Position numbers and translations under genes: made by a program. A DNA stretch of 64,000 nucleotides, taken from NCBI RefSeq assembly GCF_028583425.1, contig NC_072806.1, forward strand, positions 31,418,001 to 31,482,000. Reading direction: 5' to 3'. This DNA is from Eublepharis macularius. Taxonomy: Eukaryota > Chordata > Lepidosauria > Squamata > Eublepharidae. The notes beneath the pieces were generated by a model. The model ran no database searches. It saw only the letters and a list, made by a program, of their open reading frames with translations, and was not told the DNA's origin. Shown one piece after another: positions 11,261 to 23,197 of this stretch (within the stretch, counting starts at the first letter, position 1; every line of letters starts with the position of its first letter).

Positions 11261-11358
11261 ACCACGCCCAGCTTGAAAGTGTAAAGGAAGATGACGTTCA
11301 TGATCACATTCAAGACGTTGGCTGCCATGCCTGTCACCACCTGGGGCAGGAGGATTGC
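11261..11358 (-). CDS. SLC47A1: SLC47A1-like exon 7
   Basis: A 98-bp exon encoding AILLPQVVTGMAANVLNVIM onward to FKLGVV. It keeps the family LPQ motif. The acceptor is CATCCCAG; the donor is best placed as GTGGT|GTAAGT because this joins exon 8 in frame as VVGSAWAN. Confidence 0.91.
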
Positions 11359-11683
11359 CTGGGATGTGGGGAGACAAAGGAGAAACAGCCGCAAGTGACA
11401 CAGCCTGCAGGAGAGGCCGTACTGCATCTCCTGTGCCAAGGCAGAGGGCTGATTCTACAGGCGGAATAACTTCTGGACATTGGGGGTGCAGTTGCTGAAG
11501 TCTGAGAAGTGTCATATCTGTTTTCCTTCTTATCCCTCTGCCCCAACACAGAATTTGGCAGCTGAATTTGCTGTACTGGGTCATGCTGCAAAGTGAGAGC
11601 CCACCAGAAACTGCATGGGCCCCGTTCTGCCTGCCTGGCTGCCCCCAATAAGCCGGAGCAAGCCACCCCGTTGTCCTTTTACT

Positions 11684-11939
11684 CAGGGCTTTTTTTCTGG
11701 GAAAAGAGGTGGTGGAACTCAGCGGGTTGCCCTTGAAGAAAATGGTCACATGGCTGGTGGCCCCGCCCCCTGATCTCCAGACAAAGGGGAGTTGAGATTG
11801 CCCTTCATGCCACTGGAGCAGAGGGCAATCTCAACTCCTCTCTGTCTGGAGATCAGGGGGCGGGGCCACCAGCCATGTGACTATTTTCAAGAGGTTCCGG
11901 AACTCCGTTCCCCCGCGTTCCAGCTGAAAAAAAGCCCTG
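11684..11939. mobile_element. Palindromic hAT-like MITE, copy 2
   Basis: It has CAGGGCTTTTTTTC and GAAAAAAAGCCCTG ends. The flanks are CTTTTACT and CATTTACT (8 bp, one mismatch). It lies in intron 6 of the minus gene. Confidence 0.85.
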
Positions 11940-11947
11940 CATTTACT

Positions 11948-12984
11948 TACCACCTTGGACACCTATTTAAACTATTTCAAGCCAAAAACGTAAACAGTCC
12001 AAAGTTAATTTCAGCCACTGTCAATATAGTACATGACTTGTGACACTCATTTTACACTGCTTTCCAGACCCATCCCTTCATATGCTTCTTGATTAGCAGC
12101 TATTTTTAAAAGCTCCGATACAAATGCATTCAACCACGATCAGGGCGCTGATGGATTCTTTTTTGACTAGATGAAAATCCAGCTTTTCATTCAGTGCTGT
12201 GCACAAAAGAGCAGACCCATTGTCTCTCTGAATGAGTAGCCTTGCTTCCTTCTTCTTAGACCTTCTGCCACATCTGTGTACTCCTGATGCTGCAAAATCT
12301 CTTTCCTCTCAGAGGAGGCTGCCCATCGCAGCTCTGCATGCATCACTGCTCAGTAACTCATGCAGAGACACAAGAAGTAGGCTCCTCCAAGAACAAATGA
12401 AGACTGCAAGAAGTTAGCCTTTTCAGGTGGAAGAACAGAGCATGACGCCAGTTTTTTGGTGAGGGGAGAGGAGAGAAGACTACCTTATCAGATCCTGGAA
12501 AACTCTGCCCTCAGCCCTGGCTGCGGTTTTTCTCTCAGCCAAACTGAACAACCACTTCTCTCACAGAAAGGTCACTGCTTGTCAGCACCCAGAATATCTG
12601 TTAAGAATTTAAGTACCTGATACTGACAGCAAAATTTCTGACTGCCTCATACTGGAAAAAAAGTATTGGGCAGCGGTATGAGGTGCGGAACCTCTTAATC
12701 TTAGATAAAATATCTTTGCAACTTAAAAGTAGTAAATATCTTATCTTACTCTGCTGATTTTCTAAATAGATGGCTGCCTTTTCTGAAAATGTGGAGAGGG
12801 GAGCACCGTGAAGCAAACGATGCCGACCAAACTATAATTTGATATGAATTTATTAAGTATTTCTAAGTGAATATGATATACCGTATAATGTCTGTAAAAA
12901 GTATTAATGCACAACAGACCAACCATTGGAACTTATCTTGACCATATTTTTCTGTATTTGTTATGCTGTCACACAGTCTCTAAT
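11948..12984. other. Intronic stretch without recognised gene
   Basis: I see no exon, RNA or clear repeat ends here. It is AT-rich unique or heavily decayed sequence inside intron 6 of the minus gene. Confidence 0.4.
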
Positions 12985-14358
12985 CTGCCCTTTGCGGACA
13001 AAGTGATCGAGAGAGCAGTCGCTGACCAACTCCAGACTTTCTTAGATAACTCTAGACCCTTTCCAGTCTGGATTCAGACCAGGGCATGGGACAGAAACAG
13101 CACTAGTAGTGTTAGTAGATGATCTCTGTCTGAACATAGACAAAGGCCACGCCTCCTTATTGCTCCTCCTAGATCTATCTGCAACCTTTGACACAGTAGA
13201 CCATGCCATCCTATTGAGGTGTCTAGAGACAGAAGTGGGCATCAAAGGATGTGCCTTGGACTGGTTTAAATCATTTCTCATGGAATGGACTCAAAGGGTT
13301 GCTGTCGGAGATCAGCTATCTCCAGAATGGGAGCTATCTTGCAGGTTTCCGAGGGGTGCAATCTTACCCCCACCCCCCCAATGTTACTCAACCTCTATGT
13401 AAAGCCTTTAGGAGAACTCATTCGCAGCTACGGAGTGGGATGTCATCAATTTGCAGATGACACCCAACTCTGTATCTTGCTATCCAGGTCCCCGCAAGAT
13501 TCAGTAGCAATCTTAGATCACTGCCTGACAGCTGTGGAGAAATGGCTGAAAACAAATTGAAATTGAACCCAGACAAGACGGATGCTTGTTGGGAAGGCAG
13601 AGATCCTGAAGTATATTGTACTCCCCACTTTCGATGGAATTCGTCTGACCCTTGCAGACTCGGTTAAGAGCCTAGGGATTATACTGGATCCAGCGCTATT
13701 ACTAGAAAAACAAGTTAAGGCAGCCACAAAAAATGCTTTCTACAACCTCCCCCTCGCCTGGAAAACGGTTTCTTACCTTGACAGCCAATCTGGCCACCTG
13801 GATCCATGCTATGGTAACAGTTCAAGTTATTAGTTATCGCTTACAAAGCTCTTCAAGGCCTTGGTCCGGCATACCTACAGGACCACCTTCCCCCATGCTC
13901 CTCCACAGCAGCTTCGCTCATCCAAACAGGGTCTCCTGCAGGTGCCACCTGCCACGTGGACGAAATCAACAACAGCCCGTACACAGGCTTTCTCTGTGGA
14001 ACAGCCTGCCTGAGGAGGTCAGGAGAGCCCCTACTCTCCTGGCTTTCCGCAAACAATGCAAAACCAAATTATTCAAAAAAGGCTTTTTTACTCAGATAGG
14101 AGGGCTGTATTGTAAGGAGGGGGTCTCAGATGATCCGCTAATGAGTTGGGAACCGCAGACTTTATCGCTATGTTGTACTGGATTCTTGCTAATGCTCTCT
14201 CTTTGTGAACTTGTGTCTATTTTTCCTATGGCATTGTTTATGGAAATGTTCCTGATATTGACTGTACTAATCTCACAATGTGTAATCCGTCTTGAGTCTC
14301 CATGAGAAAGGCGGACTATAAATGACATAAGGAAGGAAGGAAGGGAGGGAGGAAGGAA
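12985..14358 (+). mobile_element. L2/CR1-type LINE, 3' part with RT remnants and microsatellite end
   Basis: Broken frames read KVIERAVADQLQTFL, LLLLDLSATFDTVDHAILL, QFADDTQLCIL (RT catalytic site) and LSLWNSLPEEVRRAPTLLAF, in the order of an L2/CR1 reverse transcriptase. Frameshifts and stops separate them. The 3' end reads CCGTCTTGAGTCTCCATGAG and runs into a GGAAGGAA repeat. It is dead. Confidence 0.8.
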
Positions 14359-14556
14359 ATGTTTAAATATTACTGTTGATTTTTTTTTCTTTTCTTATTG
14401 TTGTTGTTATATGATAAACTTAAAATAAAGAGTGACATTTAAAAAATTAAAGTCTGAATCTTCCACTGGCCGACCCCTCCAATACGCTCCCCGACTGCTG
14501 CATCCCACCCCCCCCTCCAGTCCTCAGCGCCCTGCATCAGCAGACAGAGACCTCAC

Positions 14557-14601
14557 CTGGCTTTGCAGATATCTCGTCTGTAACTGGTAGATGAATGCTG
14601 C
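14557..14601 (-). CDS. SLC47A1: SLC47A1-like exon 6
   Basis: A 45-bp phase-0 exon encoding AAFIYQLQTRYLQSQ. The acceptor is TTCTGCAG and the donor CAG|GTGAGG. YLQSQ/YLQNQ is a family signature between membrane segments 4 and 5. Confidence 0.92.
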
Positions 14602-15081
14602 CTGCAGAAAAACAAACCAAATTAGATTTGACAATGGCCTCAGCATTGCAGGGTGTCACCATAAGCCCCCGTGCACTCCCTGGTTGGGGTGAATGGCGAT
14701 GCGGAGAGTCCCTCCCGTAGCTTTAACTGGGCTCTGGTGGCTTGAGCGGGGCAGTCCGTTGCCAGGCCCTCCTTCCTCGGATGCTGTGCTGTCCAGGTGA
14801 AATCGAAGGGCGCCTGTTTCTTGGCAGATGCCCCAACAGCCCAGCAGGGGTTGGTAGAATGCTTCAGCCCTTGGATCCCCTTCATGGCAGAGGTCACCCG
14901 CTTTCCTGGCATCCCATGTACCCCTCTTCTCCTCCCCCCACTCCTCACCCAGCCGTTCCCTTAAATGCCAAGTCACACAACTCTGACAAGAAGACTTCTT
15001 TATATTGTGCTTAGGCTTTGCCCCCTTCCCCACACACACATCAGTGACAACCCTGAGCTGACACATGACCATAAGCATGTG

Positions 15082-15341
15082 CAGGGCTTTTTTCAGCTGG
15101 AACGCAGTGGAACGGAGTTCCAGAACCTCTTGAAAATGGTCACATGGCTGGTGGCCCCGCCCCCTGATCTCCGGACAGAGGGGAGTTTAGATCGCCCTCC
15201 GTGCCGCTGAGCTGCTCAGAGGGCAATCTAAACTCCCCTCTGTCTGGAGATCGGGGGGCGGGGCCACCAGCCATGTGACCATTTTCTCCGAGGGCAACCC
15301 ACTGAGTTCCCCCACCTCTTTTCCCAGAAAAAAAAGCCCTG
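15082..15341. mobile_element. Palindromic hAT-like MITE, copy 3
   Basis: A perfect 8-bp duplication AGCATGTG (15074-15081 and 15342-15349) flanks the CAGGGC...GCCCTG element. It lies in intron 5 of the minus gene. Confidence 0.9.
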
Positions 15342-15730
15342 AGCATGTGCCCGTTGTCTCTGATAGCAACCGATCTCCCAAAACGCAGCTGGCCCTGACC
15401 AAACGCCCAGCCACGAAGGACCATACAGGGAGTTCCGGCTCGCACGCTTACATTTCTCCAAAGCTACCTTGAGGTCCAGCCAGTGCCCAGCACAAAAGAC
15501 TTGCAAGCCCAAGAATTTCCCCCAGAATCCTCTGCAAAACACAGAGGTGGTTCCCTCCCATTTACAATTTTCTCCCTTGCAGGACTCAAAAACCTTTCAC
15601 AACTCCACAAAAGCGACAGATGCAAACAAATGTGTCTCCCAGGACAGCAGATTTCAAAACTCTTAATGTTTCATTACTGCGTGAAACAAAACGAAAAATT
15701 CACCCTGGTGGATGAGGGGAGAGAACTTAC

Positions 15731-15773
15731 CGGAAGAGCGGGAATAAATATCATTACATAAACTTGAGTAAGC
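15731..15773 (-). CDS. SLC47A1: SLC47A1-like exon 5
   Basis: A 43-bp small exon encoding LTQVYVMIFIPALP (membrane segment 4). The acceptor is TTTTACAG and the donor CCG|GTAAGT. It restores phase 0 after exon 4 and matches the length and sequence of exon 5 of the plus-strand gene. Confidence 0.92.
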
Positions 15774-15789
15774 CTGTAAAACAAGAGAA

Positions 15790-17340
15790 CAGAAGTTTTA
15801 TTCTTTGGTCCAGTCTGGGCTGAATCAGACACACAAGTTCCCCTTAAGCCCAGCAGACTGTCACCAGAGGCAGCTGGACGCCTCTGAAAGGTCACAAGCG
15901 CAGCAGAGACATTTTGCTCATCCCACACAGCTGGTACTTAGAGGTAGACTGCCCCTGCATAGGGAGGGTCCATCTGAGATGATAAAAGCATTTTGGCTCA
16001 ATCTTCCAACAAAGGACTATTCTTCATTTAAAAGTTAGGGAATGGCTGTTTTTTTTTCTCCTTTCCCGTTTGAAGGAGCCAAGGAAAGATTCCAAGGAAG
16101 GTTTTGAAGGGCCTCGACAGATAGAGGGAGATGTTACTCCAGGCATAGGGAGTGGACAGGAAGAAAAGGCCTAAAGGCGGGAGCAGGTGAGGGAGAAAAG
16201 AGGGCTGAGGATAGGGGAGAAACATACAGACTGGGCTGTGCGAGATGAAATCTCAGCTTTCATTTGCTGAAAAAAGAACAAGCTCCTAGCCCTTCGCATT
16301 ACAAGGATAGCTCTGACAGGGAATGTGCAATGGTGCCCAATGAGAACCAGAGGAGAGGTTGGTGGCCTCCAACATGGTCTTCTGACCTGTCATAAGAAGT
16401 AAAATTAACTGAACTAAGGTTGCTTAATTCACACAAGGCCTGTGACGGAATAGGTTTTAAATGCAAGGATAGCCAAAAGTTGCATCCAGGGAGTGGGAGG
16501 CAAAGAATTAAAACAACTTCCTGAAGGGAGGATAATTGACATGCTGCTCTTCCCCCAGCTCCCCGCCTCTGTGAGAAGGTAACAAATTGGTGCTGACAGG
16601 ATTAACAGGAGTCAGGACTCAGGAGTCTGACCAGGGAGGTCAGACGGAGATTCCTCTGTGTGAGGAAAAGGAGGGGGAAAGTTGGCCCTAACTGGGACAG
16701 CTTTTAGTTGATGAACTAAAGTGGGAAAGCCAGCACTGATTTTATTCAGACAAGATAGAACTGGGAGCGTGTGGTTGGTAGAGGAAGTGGGTAGTAACGG
16801 GACTCCCCTTCAGCCGAAAGGACAGGGTTATGTCTTTAGAGCCAAACTACACGAGACAAATTACACGTGTATGACACGTGAATGCACTTATGTGTGTTTC
16901 CCCCTTGCTTTCCTGTTCACTCGCACAATGCGGCTACACTGCACTCGATCCTGTGCTTGGATTTGCATGTGTTTCTTCCTCATTCCTCCCAGCCGACAGT
17001 ATCTCATGATGCACCTTCTCTTTGCGCATGCTCAAACCTTCCTCCGCAGCTTTCCTGAGAGGAAGACTTGTTTACTCAATTGGACATATGGGGAGGGAGG
17101 AAACCCGCGGGGTTTCCTGTGGGGAGGGGGCTGAAAATGGGGCTTCCATACCTCTGCGGAGATCTTGCATCTTGGCCTGCTAGGAAGGGGGGGCATCTAT
17201 GCAAAGGTGGGTGGGCAATCCCCATGTCAGAAGCCACAGCAGGGTTTCTTGCTGTCACCCAGAAACAACTCTTTCCTGCCGGTTTGTCCTCAGCCACCTC
17301 CGATCTCCATTATTATCTACAGAGAAACTATGGGGGCTAT
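15790..17340. other. Intronic stretch, no gene seen
   Basis: Unclassified intron 4 sequence. A one-armed copy of the AGCCAAACTACACGAGAC terminal motif lies at about 16842. No MATE exon is present. Confidence 0.35.
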
Positions 17341-17349
17341 CCAGGGGGA

Positions 17350-17845
17350 TGGGGGTGGCATTTTGCAAAATAAATCTACAAAATTTTCAGGGGACCAACT
17401 GCTAACTGTCCTCTAAAGATCCTCCAAGTTTCAGGGAGAGTGGACCTTGGAGAGGTCAGTTTGAAGCCCCTCAAAGTAGCTGCCAGCAGCCACTCCAGTG
17501 TTTACTATTAAAGGGACAGGAAGCGGGGGGGGACCATGGATCATGCCTTTCCCGGGTTTCAAGCTCTCTGAAACTTGAGAGGTCTTTAGAGGACAGTGAG
17601 GACTAGCTCCCTTGCAAATTTGGTGGGTTTTGGACATTGGGAAGGTCAGTTTGTAGCCCTTCAAAGTAGCTGCCAGCAGCCACTCCAGTTTTTCCTACTG
17701 TTAAGAGAAAATGACAGGAAGGAGGGGGACCCATGGATCATGCCTTTCCCAGGGTTCAAACTCTCTGAAACTTGGGAGGTCTTTAGAGGACAGTGAGGAC
17801 TAGCTCCCCAGCCAATTTGGTGGATTTTGCTTGCAAAATACCACC
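17350..17845. repeat. Tandem plus inverted repeat block
   Basis: Two direct copies of a unit of about 190 bp (17445-17630 and 17631-17830) share CAAAGTAGCTGCCAGCAGCC and CATGGATCATGCCTTTCCC. The left edge (CTAACTGTCCTCTAAAGATC) is an inverted copy of the unit's end (TCTTTAGAGGACAGTGAGGA). Confidence 0.7.
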
Positions 17846-17879
17846 CCTATCCAGATTAAAAGCAAAACAGTTTGAGTGT

Positions 17880-18560
17880 AAGCCGGATCTAAGGGCAGAA
17901 AGAGGGGAGAGGGAAGCAAAAGCTGCTCAAAATCGACACTCTGCAATGGTGACTCGCTGATTATGACTATGGATACTTGCAACCGCAACTACACCAGTTA
18001 CCCGACACATGCACGGACTGGGGGTACAGGACACATGTTCATCAGGAGTAAAATGGACACGGGCAGCAAGGAACAGACATGATTCTAGACACTCGCATGA
18101 CCTCATCTAATTCGTCTCCTCTAGTTTGGCTTTTTAGTAGAAGAATAATTCCTGTCCAGTGTCTGGAAAGAGAGTTTGGACTGTGTGGAGTACCCTGGGT
18201 GTGCAATAAAAGGAAAAGCATGCTGTGTAAAAAGTCTGTACACCTAAGCTGTGAAGTGAAATCTCTGGAGGAACTTTGCTTTAAGTAACCTAAGTCTGTA
18301 ACTACCAACCTCTCACATATAAGATCCATAACTACTGAAGATAAGCTTTAAGAAGACTATTATGCTGAATGCTTGTGAAGTACTCTGTTCAATAAACAAC
18401 ATTTACCTCAGTTTTTCTTTCTCTGCCTACTTACATACCAATCCTGCCTGTTGAATAAACCTGATGTTATCTTTTTGAACTTAACTTAGCCTCTAGTGCC
18501 ATTTTATGTTAAAGAAGATGTGGGCTTCTGCTTTTTCTCTATTTAATTTAGGGCTGAGAT
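17880..18560. other. Unclassified intron sequence with two AATAAA motifs
   Basis: Looks like a decayed LTR or LINE 3' region (AATAAA at about 18391 and 18453), but no matching element end was found. Confidence 0.25.
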
Positions 18561-18576
18561 ATAAGCCAGATATATA

Positions 18577-18700
18577 TAGCGTGTATCTGGGCGTAACTTA
18601 GAATTCCTTTTGTCCCATACTTAAAATTGTCCCATACTTTTGTCCCATACTTTTAAGCGTGGGACAAAAGGAATTCTAAGTTACACCCAGATACACGCTA
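18577..18700. repeat. Hairpin element with TAGCGTGTATCTGG arms
   Basis: TAGCGTGTATCTGGGCGTAA and its mirror form arms of over 45 bp with few mismatches. The loop holds three copies of TTGTCCCATACTT. The ends could be a TA-duplicating MITE. Confidence 0.65.
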
Positions 18701-18770
18701 CCCGAGGCTTCGAAGCACCAACAAAAAAACTCATCGGTTTTGGAGGGAAAATCTGTCTCACAGAGGGGGA

Positions 18771-20513
18771 GTGAGCGTGCCAGCACATTATAAGGCCATG
18801 TATCTCTGCTTTTACAGCCCAGAATCTGGGTGCCTCAGCAGAGCATTTTCACATTTTCTCACATCTCTGCATTCAGACAGCCTCCAAGGGACTAGGAACT
18901 TGAAAGCCATTGGAGATTTGGCAGGTTTCTTTATTAACAAAAAGAAGTCAAAGATACTATGCAAAAATATGACTAAGCAGAAACAACAATTGTTAATGGA
19001 AACAATGGACTGTGAGGTAACAAGTAAGGTGAAATATTTGGGAATTGAACTGACTGCAAAGAATATAGATTTGTTCAAGAATAACTATGAAAAACTATGG
19101 ACTCAGATTGAGAGAGACTTGATTAAATGGAATAGGCTCAATCTGTCATGGTTGGGTAGGATTGCAGCAGTTAAAATGAATGTGTTACCAAGAGTGATGT
19201 TTTTGCTACAGACAATACCAATCATCAGAGACTCTAAACAATTTGAAAAATGGCAGAGGAAAATATCAGATTTTGTATGGGCAGGCAAGAAGCCTCGAGT
19301 GAAAATGAAAGTTTTACAAGATGCAAAGGAAAGAGGCGGAATGCAACTGCCCAACCTGAGACTTTACCACGATGCAATCTGCCTAGTTTGGCTGAAAGAG
19401 TGGATGACATTAAAGAACAAGAAACTATTAGCCCTAGAGGGATATAAAAAAATATTTGGATGGCATGCATACCTATGGCATGACAAAGTAAAGGTCAACT
19501 CGATGTTCCTGCACCATTTTGTACGGAGAAGTTTATACACAATCTGGAAGAAGTACAGAATTTACCTACAAGAAGGAACTCCTTGGTGGGTGGTTCCATA
19601 TGAGGTGATAGACCCGAGAGCTGTTGATAACGAACGACAATGTTTAACTTACAAAGAAATAACTAAAATAGAAGCATCTAAACTTAGAATAAAGACGCAA
19701 GAGGAACTATCACCGAACTACGATTGGTTCCAGTATAGACAGATCAGAGATTTGTATAACTCGGACTCTGTAAAGGGAGGTATACGAATAGAGAATTCGG
19801 AACTAGAGCAGACCCTTCTTAAAGAGGACAAGAAAAGAATATCCAAGGTATACCAAGTACTGTTGAAATGGTATACTGAGGATGAGATAGTTAAAACACA
19901 AATGGTGAAATGGGCTATAAATTTTAACAAAGAGATAACAATGGAGGCATGGGAATACTTGTGGAAGACTACAATGAAGACAACGACATGTACAAATATT
20001 AAAGAGAATATCTACAAAATGATCTATCGTTGGTACATGACACCAAAGAAGATTGCGCTAGGGAATTTGAACATTTCTAATAAATGCTGGAAATGTAGGA
20101 AGCATGAGGGCTCCCTCTATCATATGTGGTGGTCGTGTGAGGTAGCTAGGCAGTACTGGGGGGAAATAATAAGAGAAATGAGTGAAATTCTACAATTTCA
20201 AATAAATAAGAACCCAGAACTCCTGCTACTAAACTTGGGAATGGAGGGAATTCCAGCCCATCATAGGACGTTGATATTTTATATGACGGCAGCAGCCAGA
20301 CTTTTGTATGCGCAAAAATGGAAAGTACAAGAAGTGCCAACTATTGAAGATTGGATCTATAAATTGCTGTACATGGCAGAAATGGACAAGATGACAAGAA
20401 AACTGAGAAATCTGGACTCAGGGCAGTTTAACACAGACTGGGAGAAGCTGAAACAATATCTGGAGAAGAAATGGGAGGTGGGAGGAAAACTGTGGCAGTT
20501 TGAGAACTACTGA
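18771..20513 (+). CDS. L1 ORF2 C-terminal fragment (truncated, uninterrupted)
   Basis: A 580-residue open frame without the RT catalytic YADD, which lies upstream of the truncation. Recognisable text is INKKKSKILCKNMTKQ, KVKYLGIELT and LSWLGRIAAVKMNVLPRV (RT thumb), then the cysteine-rich CWKCRKHEGSLYHMWWSC at about residues 440-457, typical of L1 ORF2 ends. The first 35-40 residues are probably flanking sequence. Not a host gene; the lack of stops suggests a young insertion. Confidence 0.75.
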   Translation: MSVPAHYKAMYLCFYSPESGCLSRAFSHFLTSLHSDSLQGTRNLKAIGDLAGFFINKKKSKILCKNMTKQKQQLLMETMDCEVTSKVKYLGIELTAKNIDLFKNNYEKLWTQIERDLIKWNRLNLSWLGRIAAVKMNVLPRVMFLLQTIPIIRDSKQFEKWQRKISDFVWAGKKPRVKMKVLQDAKERGGMQLPNLRLYHDAICLVWLKEWMTLKNKKLLALEGYKKIFGWHAYLWHDKVKVNSMFLHHFVRRSLYTIWKKYRIYLQEGTPWWVVPYEVIDPRAVDNERQCLTYKEITKIEASKLRIKTQEELSPNYDWFQYRQIRDLYNSDSVKGGIRIENSELEQTLLKEDKKRISKVYQVLLKWYTEDEIVKTQMVKWAINFNKEITMEAWEYLWKTTMKTTTCTNIKENIYKMIYRWYMTPKKIALGNLNISNKCWKCRKHEGSLYHMWWSCEVARQYWGEIIREMSEILQFQINKNPELLLLNLGMEGIPAHHRTLIFYMTAAARLLYAQKWKVQEVPTIEDWIYKLLYMAEMDKMTRKLRNLDSGQFNTDWEKLKQYLEKKWEVGGKLWQFENY

Positions 20514-21183
20514 AGTATAATAAAATGTAGAGGGGGGTGACTTTACCGGGGGGGGGAGAGATAAATGTGAATTTATAAGCAGTTAGACTAACAGATTGAT
20601 ATATGTATAGATATATATAGGTTAATAAATAGAATATTGATAGAAAATAATTAATGATAAGGATTAAATATAAGGATTGAGTAACCAACAATATTTTCTT
20701 TCTTTGATAAGATTTGTATAATGCACCAAACTGAATATACAGACGAGTCAAATTGATTGACTATGTGACGAGAGTTATATAGAATTACCATAAAAAGATA
20801 GAATGAGTAATATATAGAGAATAAGTCAAATTGTTTGATTTAAATGTGTAAGATTTTTATGGTTTATGATATATAGAAATATTTAAAATTGGAAAATGGG
20901 ATAAATTGTTTATCTAAGATGGAAACAAAGATTTACAGTTTGGGTATATTATAAGAAAAGTAGTTAAGGATGTACTGCTTAGTATAATGGAGAATATATA
21001 TTTGTTTTAGATAGAGGAATTTAATAGAAGTAAGGGAAAAGGGACAAAGGGTTGGAAAGCTGTTGGAAGTCAACAAAAGGGGGGGAAAGGGAGGGGGTTA
21101 GAAATGAAAAATTTGGGGAAAATTGAATGTAAATGTAAAAATAACGGATTCTAACCCAATAAAAAAATTTTCAAAAAAAAAAA
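18885..21183 (+). mobile_element. 5'-truncated L1 LINE with poly(A) tail
   Basis: The C-terminal part of ORF2, a 3' UTR with G-rich tracts (GGGGGGAAAGGGAGGGGG) and the tail AATAAAAAAATTTTC plus poly(A) at 21173-21183. The same 3' UTR recurs at 37062-37695. It lies in intron 4 of the minus gene, antisense to it. The exact 5' junction (about 18885) is uncertain. Confidence 0.8.
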
Positions 21184-21343
21184 AGCCATTCAGTAAGCAA
21201 ACCAGCACAGAAATGCGTAAAGCGGGGAGGTGAATTCATTTCCCGCAAACTCTGCCAGGGACCAAACGTGCCACCCCCAGACCTCGGCGCTCTCAGAGAG
21301 GCCGGAGAGCCAACAAACCCCCATCAGTCATGCAAGGTCTGAC

Positions 21344-21492
21344 CTGGACACTTCTGGGTCCTGCTTGAAGAACAGCAGGATCCGTTCGGTGTTGACGAAG
21401 ACAGCCCAACAGGGAAAGCAGAAAAGGAGCAGGATGAGGATGCCCCGCTGCAGGATGGTCCCCACGCGCTTTACGTTTTTGCTCCCGTAGGT
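21344..21492 (-). CDS. SLC47A1: SLC47A1-like exon 4
   Basis: A 149-bp exon starting TYGSKNVKRVGTILQRG and ending KQDPEVS. It holds the conserved loop QTYGSKN and membrane segment 3. The acceptor is TTGCTCAG and the donor CAG|GTCAGA, phase 2. Confidence 0.93.
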
Positions 21493-21878
21493 CTGAGCAA
21501 AACAGAAAATGGAGGGTCAGGCTGTTTCTTCCACCCGGAACAGCCACAAAGACCAGCTAAGCTCGGCTAGCCTTCGCTCAGAGGGGATGGGAGTGGGAGG
21601 AACAAAGGCTTGGAATTGGGGGCAAAATTAATCTCAGCATCCTGCACAGCGGCCTCCACCAACACAGACACCCTGTGGGGGAAGCGCTATGGACCTCTGG
21701 GCGTGCATTAACACCCAACCACCCCACTGGCCCTCACAGATCCAAAACCTCGACCTACTTTCAAGCCTTAATACGTAATCAAGCTCCAGGACAATCCATT
21801 GAAACTAAAAGCAACGAGTTCTGGTGCAGCGCAACACCACATCCCATTTCCCCATCAAGGCAAAAAGGCCCAGAGTAC

Positions 21879-21947
21879 CTGTGACATGAGGGTGTCACAC
21901 ACTGATGCCAGCCCAGTGCCGATCGAAATCCCAATCACGTTGATAAC
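21879..21947 (-). CDS. SLC47A1: SLC47A1-like exon 3
   Basis: A 69-bp phase-0 exon encoding VINVIGISIGTGLASVCDTL followed by MSQ (membrane segment 2). The acceptor is CCTTCTAG and the donor CAG|GTACTC. It has the same length as exon 3 of the plus-strand paralogue. Confidence 0.92.
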
Positions 21948-22333
21948 CTAGAAGGGCAGATGCCCAGGGAAACAAAGCCTTATTTTAGGGGGCAGAAAAA
22001 GAAAAATGGCCTGCAAATCCATTCCAGGTGTCTTTTAGACTGCCTCTCCAGAAGCTGGAGGACACAGCCTTAGAAGGTGCCCCCCACAGCACCCAATCCC
22101 ACCTACAGCTGGGCAGCCAAAGCAGGATTGCCTTCCAAATAGCACTAAGCAACAACGGGAGACCATCTGGATAACAGAACAGGAGAAAAACAATTCCGGG
22201 AGTAGTACGATCAAAAGGCAATTGTATACTTATTTCACAAATTTATCAATGTGCAAAGTGCAAAAGTGCATAAATCAAATAGCACTGGCAACCCATTTGT
22301 TGTGCCACATGTATGCCAAGGCATGCTCAGTAG

Positions 22334-22566
22334 CAGGGCTTTTTTTCCTGGGTAAAGAGGTGGTAGAACTCAGTGGGTTGCCTTCGGAGAAAATGGTCAC
22401 ATGGCTGGTGGCCCCGCCCCCTGATCTCCAGACAGAGGGGAGTTAGATTGCAGTGCAGAGAGCAATCTAAATTCCCCTCTGTCTAGAGATATGGGGGCGG
22501 GGCCACCAGCCATGTGATCATTTTCAAGAGGTGCCGGAACTCCGTTCCAGCTGAAAAAAAGCCCTG
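22334..22566. mobile_element. Palindromic hAT-like MITE, copy 4
   Basis: A perfect 8-bp duplication CTCAGTAG flanks it (22326-22333 and 22567-22574). It lies in intron 2 of the minus gene. Confidence 0.9.
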
Positions 22567-23197
22567 CTCAGTAGTCTACCTCTGGGCTTTGAAATGCCAT
22601 CTCCAGCAAGTCCACCGAAGTCCTAGCTTAAAAATCTTCTAGCAGCAATTGAATTCAGGCAAATGTTTGGTAACACAAGCTTCTTGATAGCAGTGGATTG
22701 TTCTAGTCATGCGTTCAATGCTAAAATTCTGACCACTGTCTGACTGTGATAACATGTTGACACAGAATGCTCAAACACGTTCCAGCTGCCAGTGGTAAGT
22801 CACAGTGTGTTTACAAAGCTATCAGAGCAGCTATTCCTATCCAGGAAGGTCAACCTGGTCAAGGGCAATGCTCACATGTATGAGAAGACAAAAACTTGAA
22901 AAGGGGAATAACCAACGAGGGCAGAGAAGTAAAAAGCTGCAAACAGAATCCCACATAGGGCCAAGAAGGGCTGGGAGCTTTGGAGGATGTCGGAGAATTG
23001 TGGAGGCAGGCAGCCCAAGGATGGAGGAGGCAAGAGCTGGATTATATTTATACACTTCAATCCAAAATAATCATCCAAATCCCGGGTATATTTAATATTT
23101 TTAAAGACTTCTAGCCGCCCTGACTCAACAGGAGTGCACAGAGATTACTCTCACATTAAAACCATAACATTTTTCAAGGCAGTAATTCTATACGTAC

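Noticed and set aside
12601..12816. 71-residue minus-strand frame
   Set aside because: AT-rich, no start context or family resemblance, inside an intron.
16441..18520. Possible second LTR element (TGTGACGG start, AATAAA motifs)
   Set aside because: No matching inverted end or target duplication could be found.
18771..20513. Host gene encoding a 580-residue protein
   Set aside because: The sequence is an L1 ORF2 C-terminus with 3' UTR and poly(A) tail, repeated in part at 37062.
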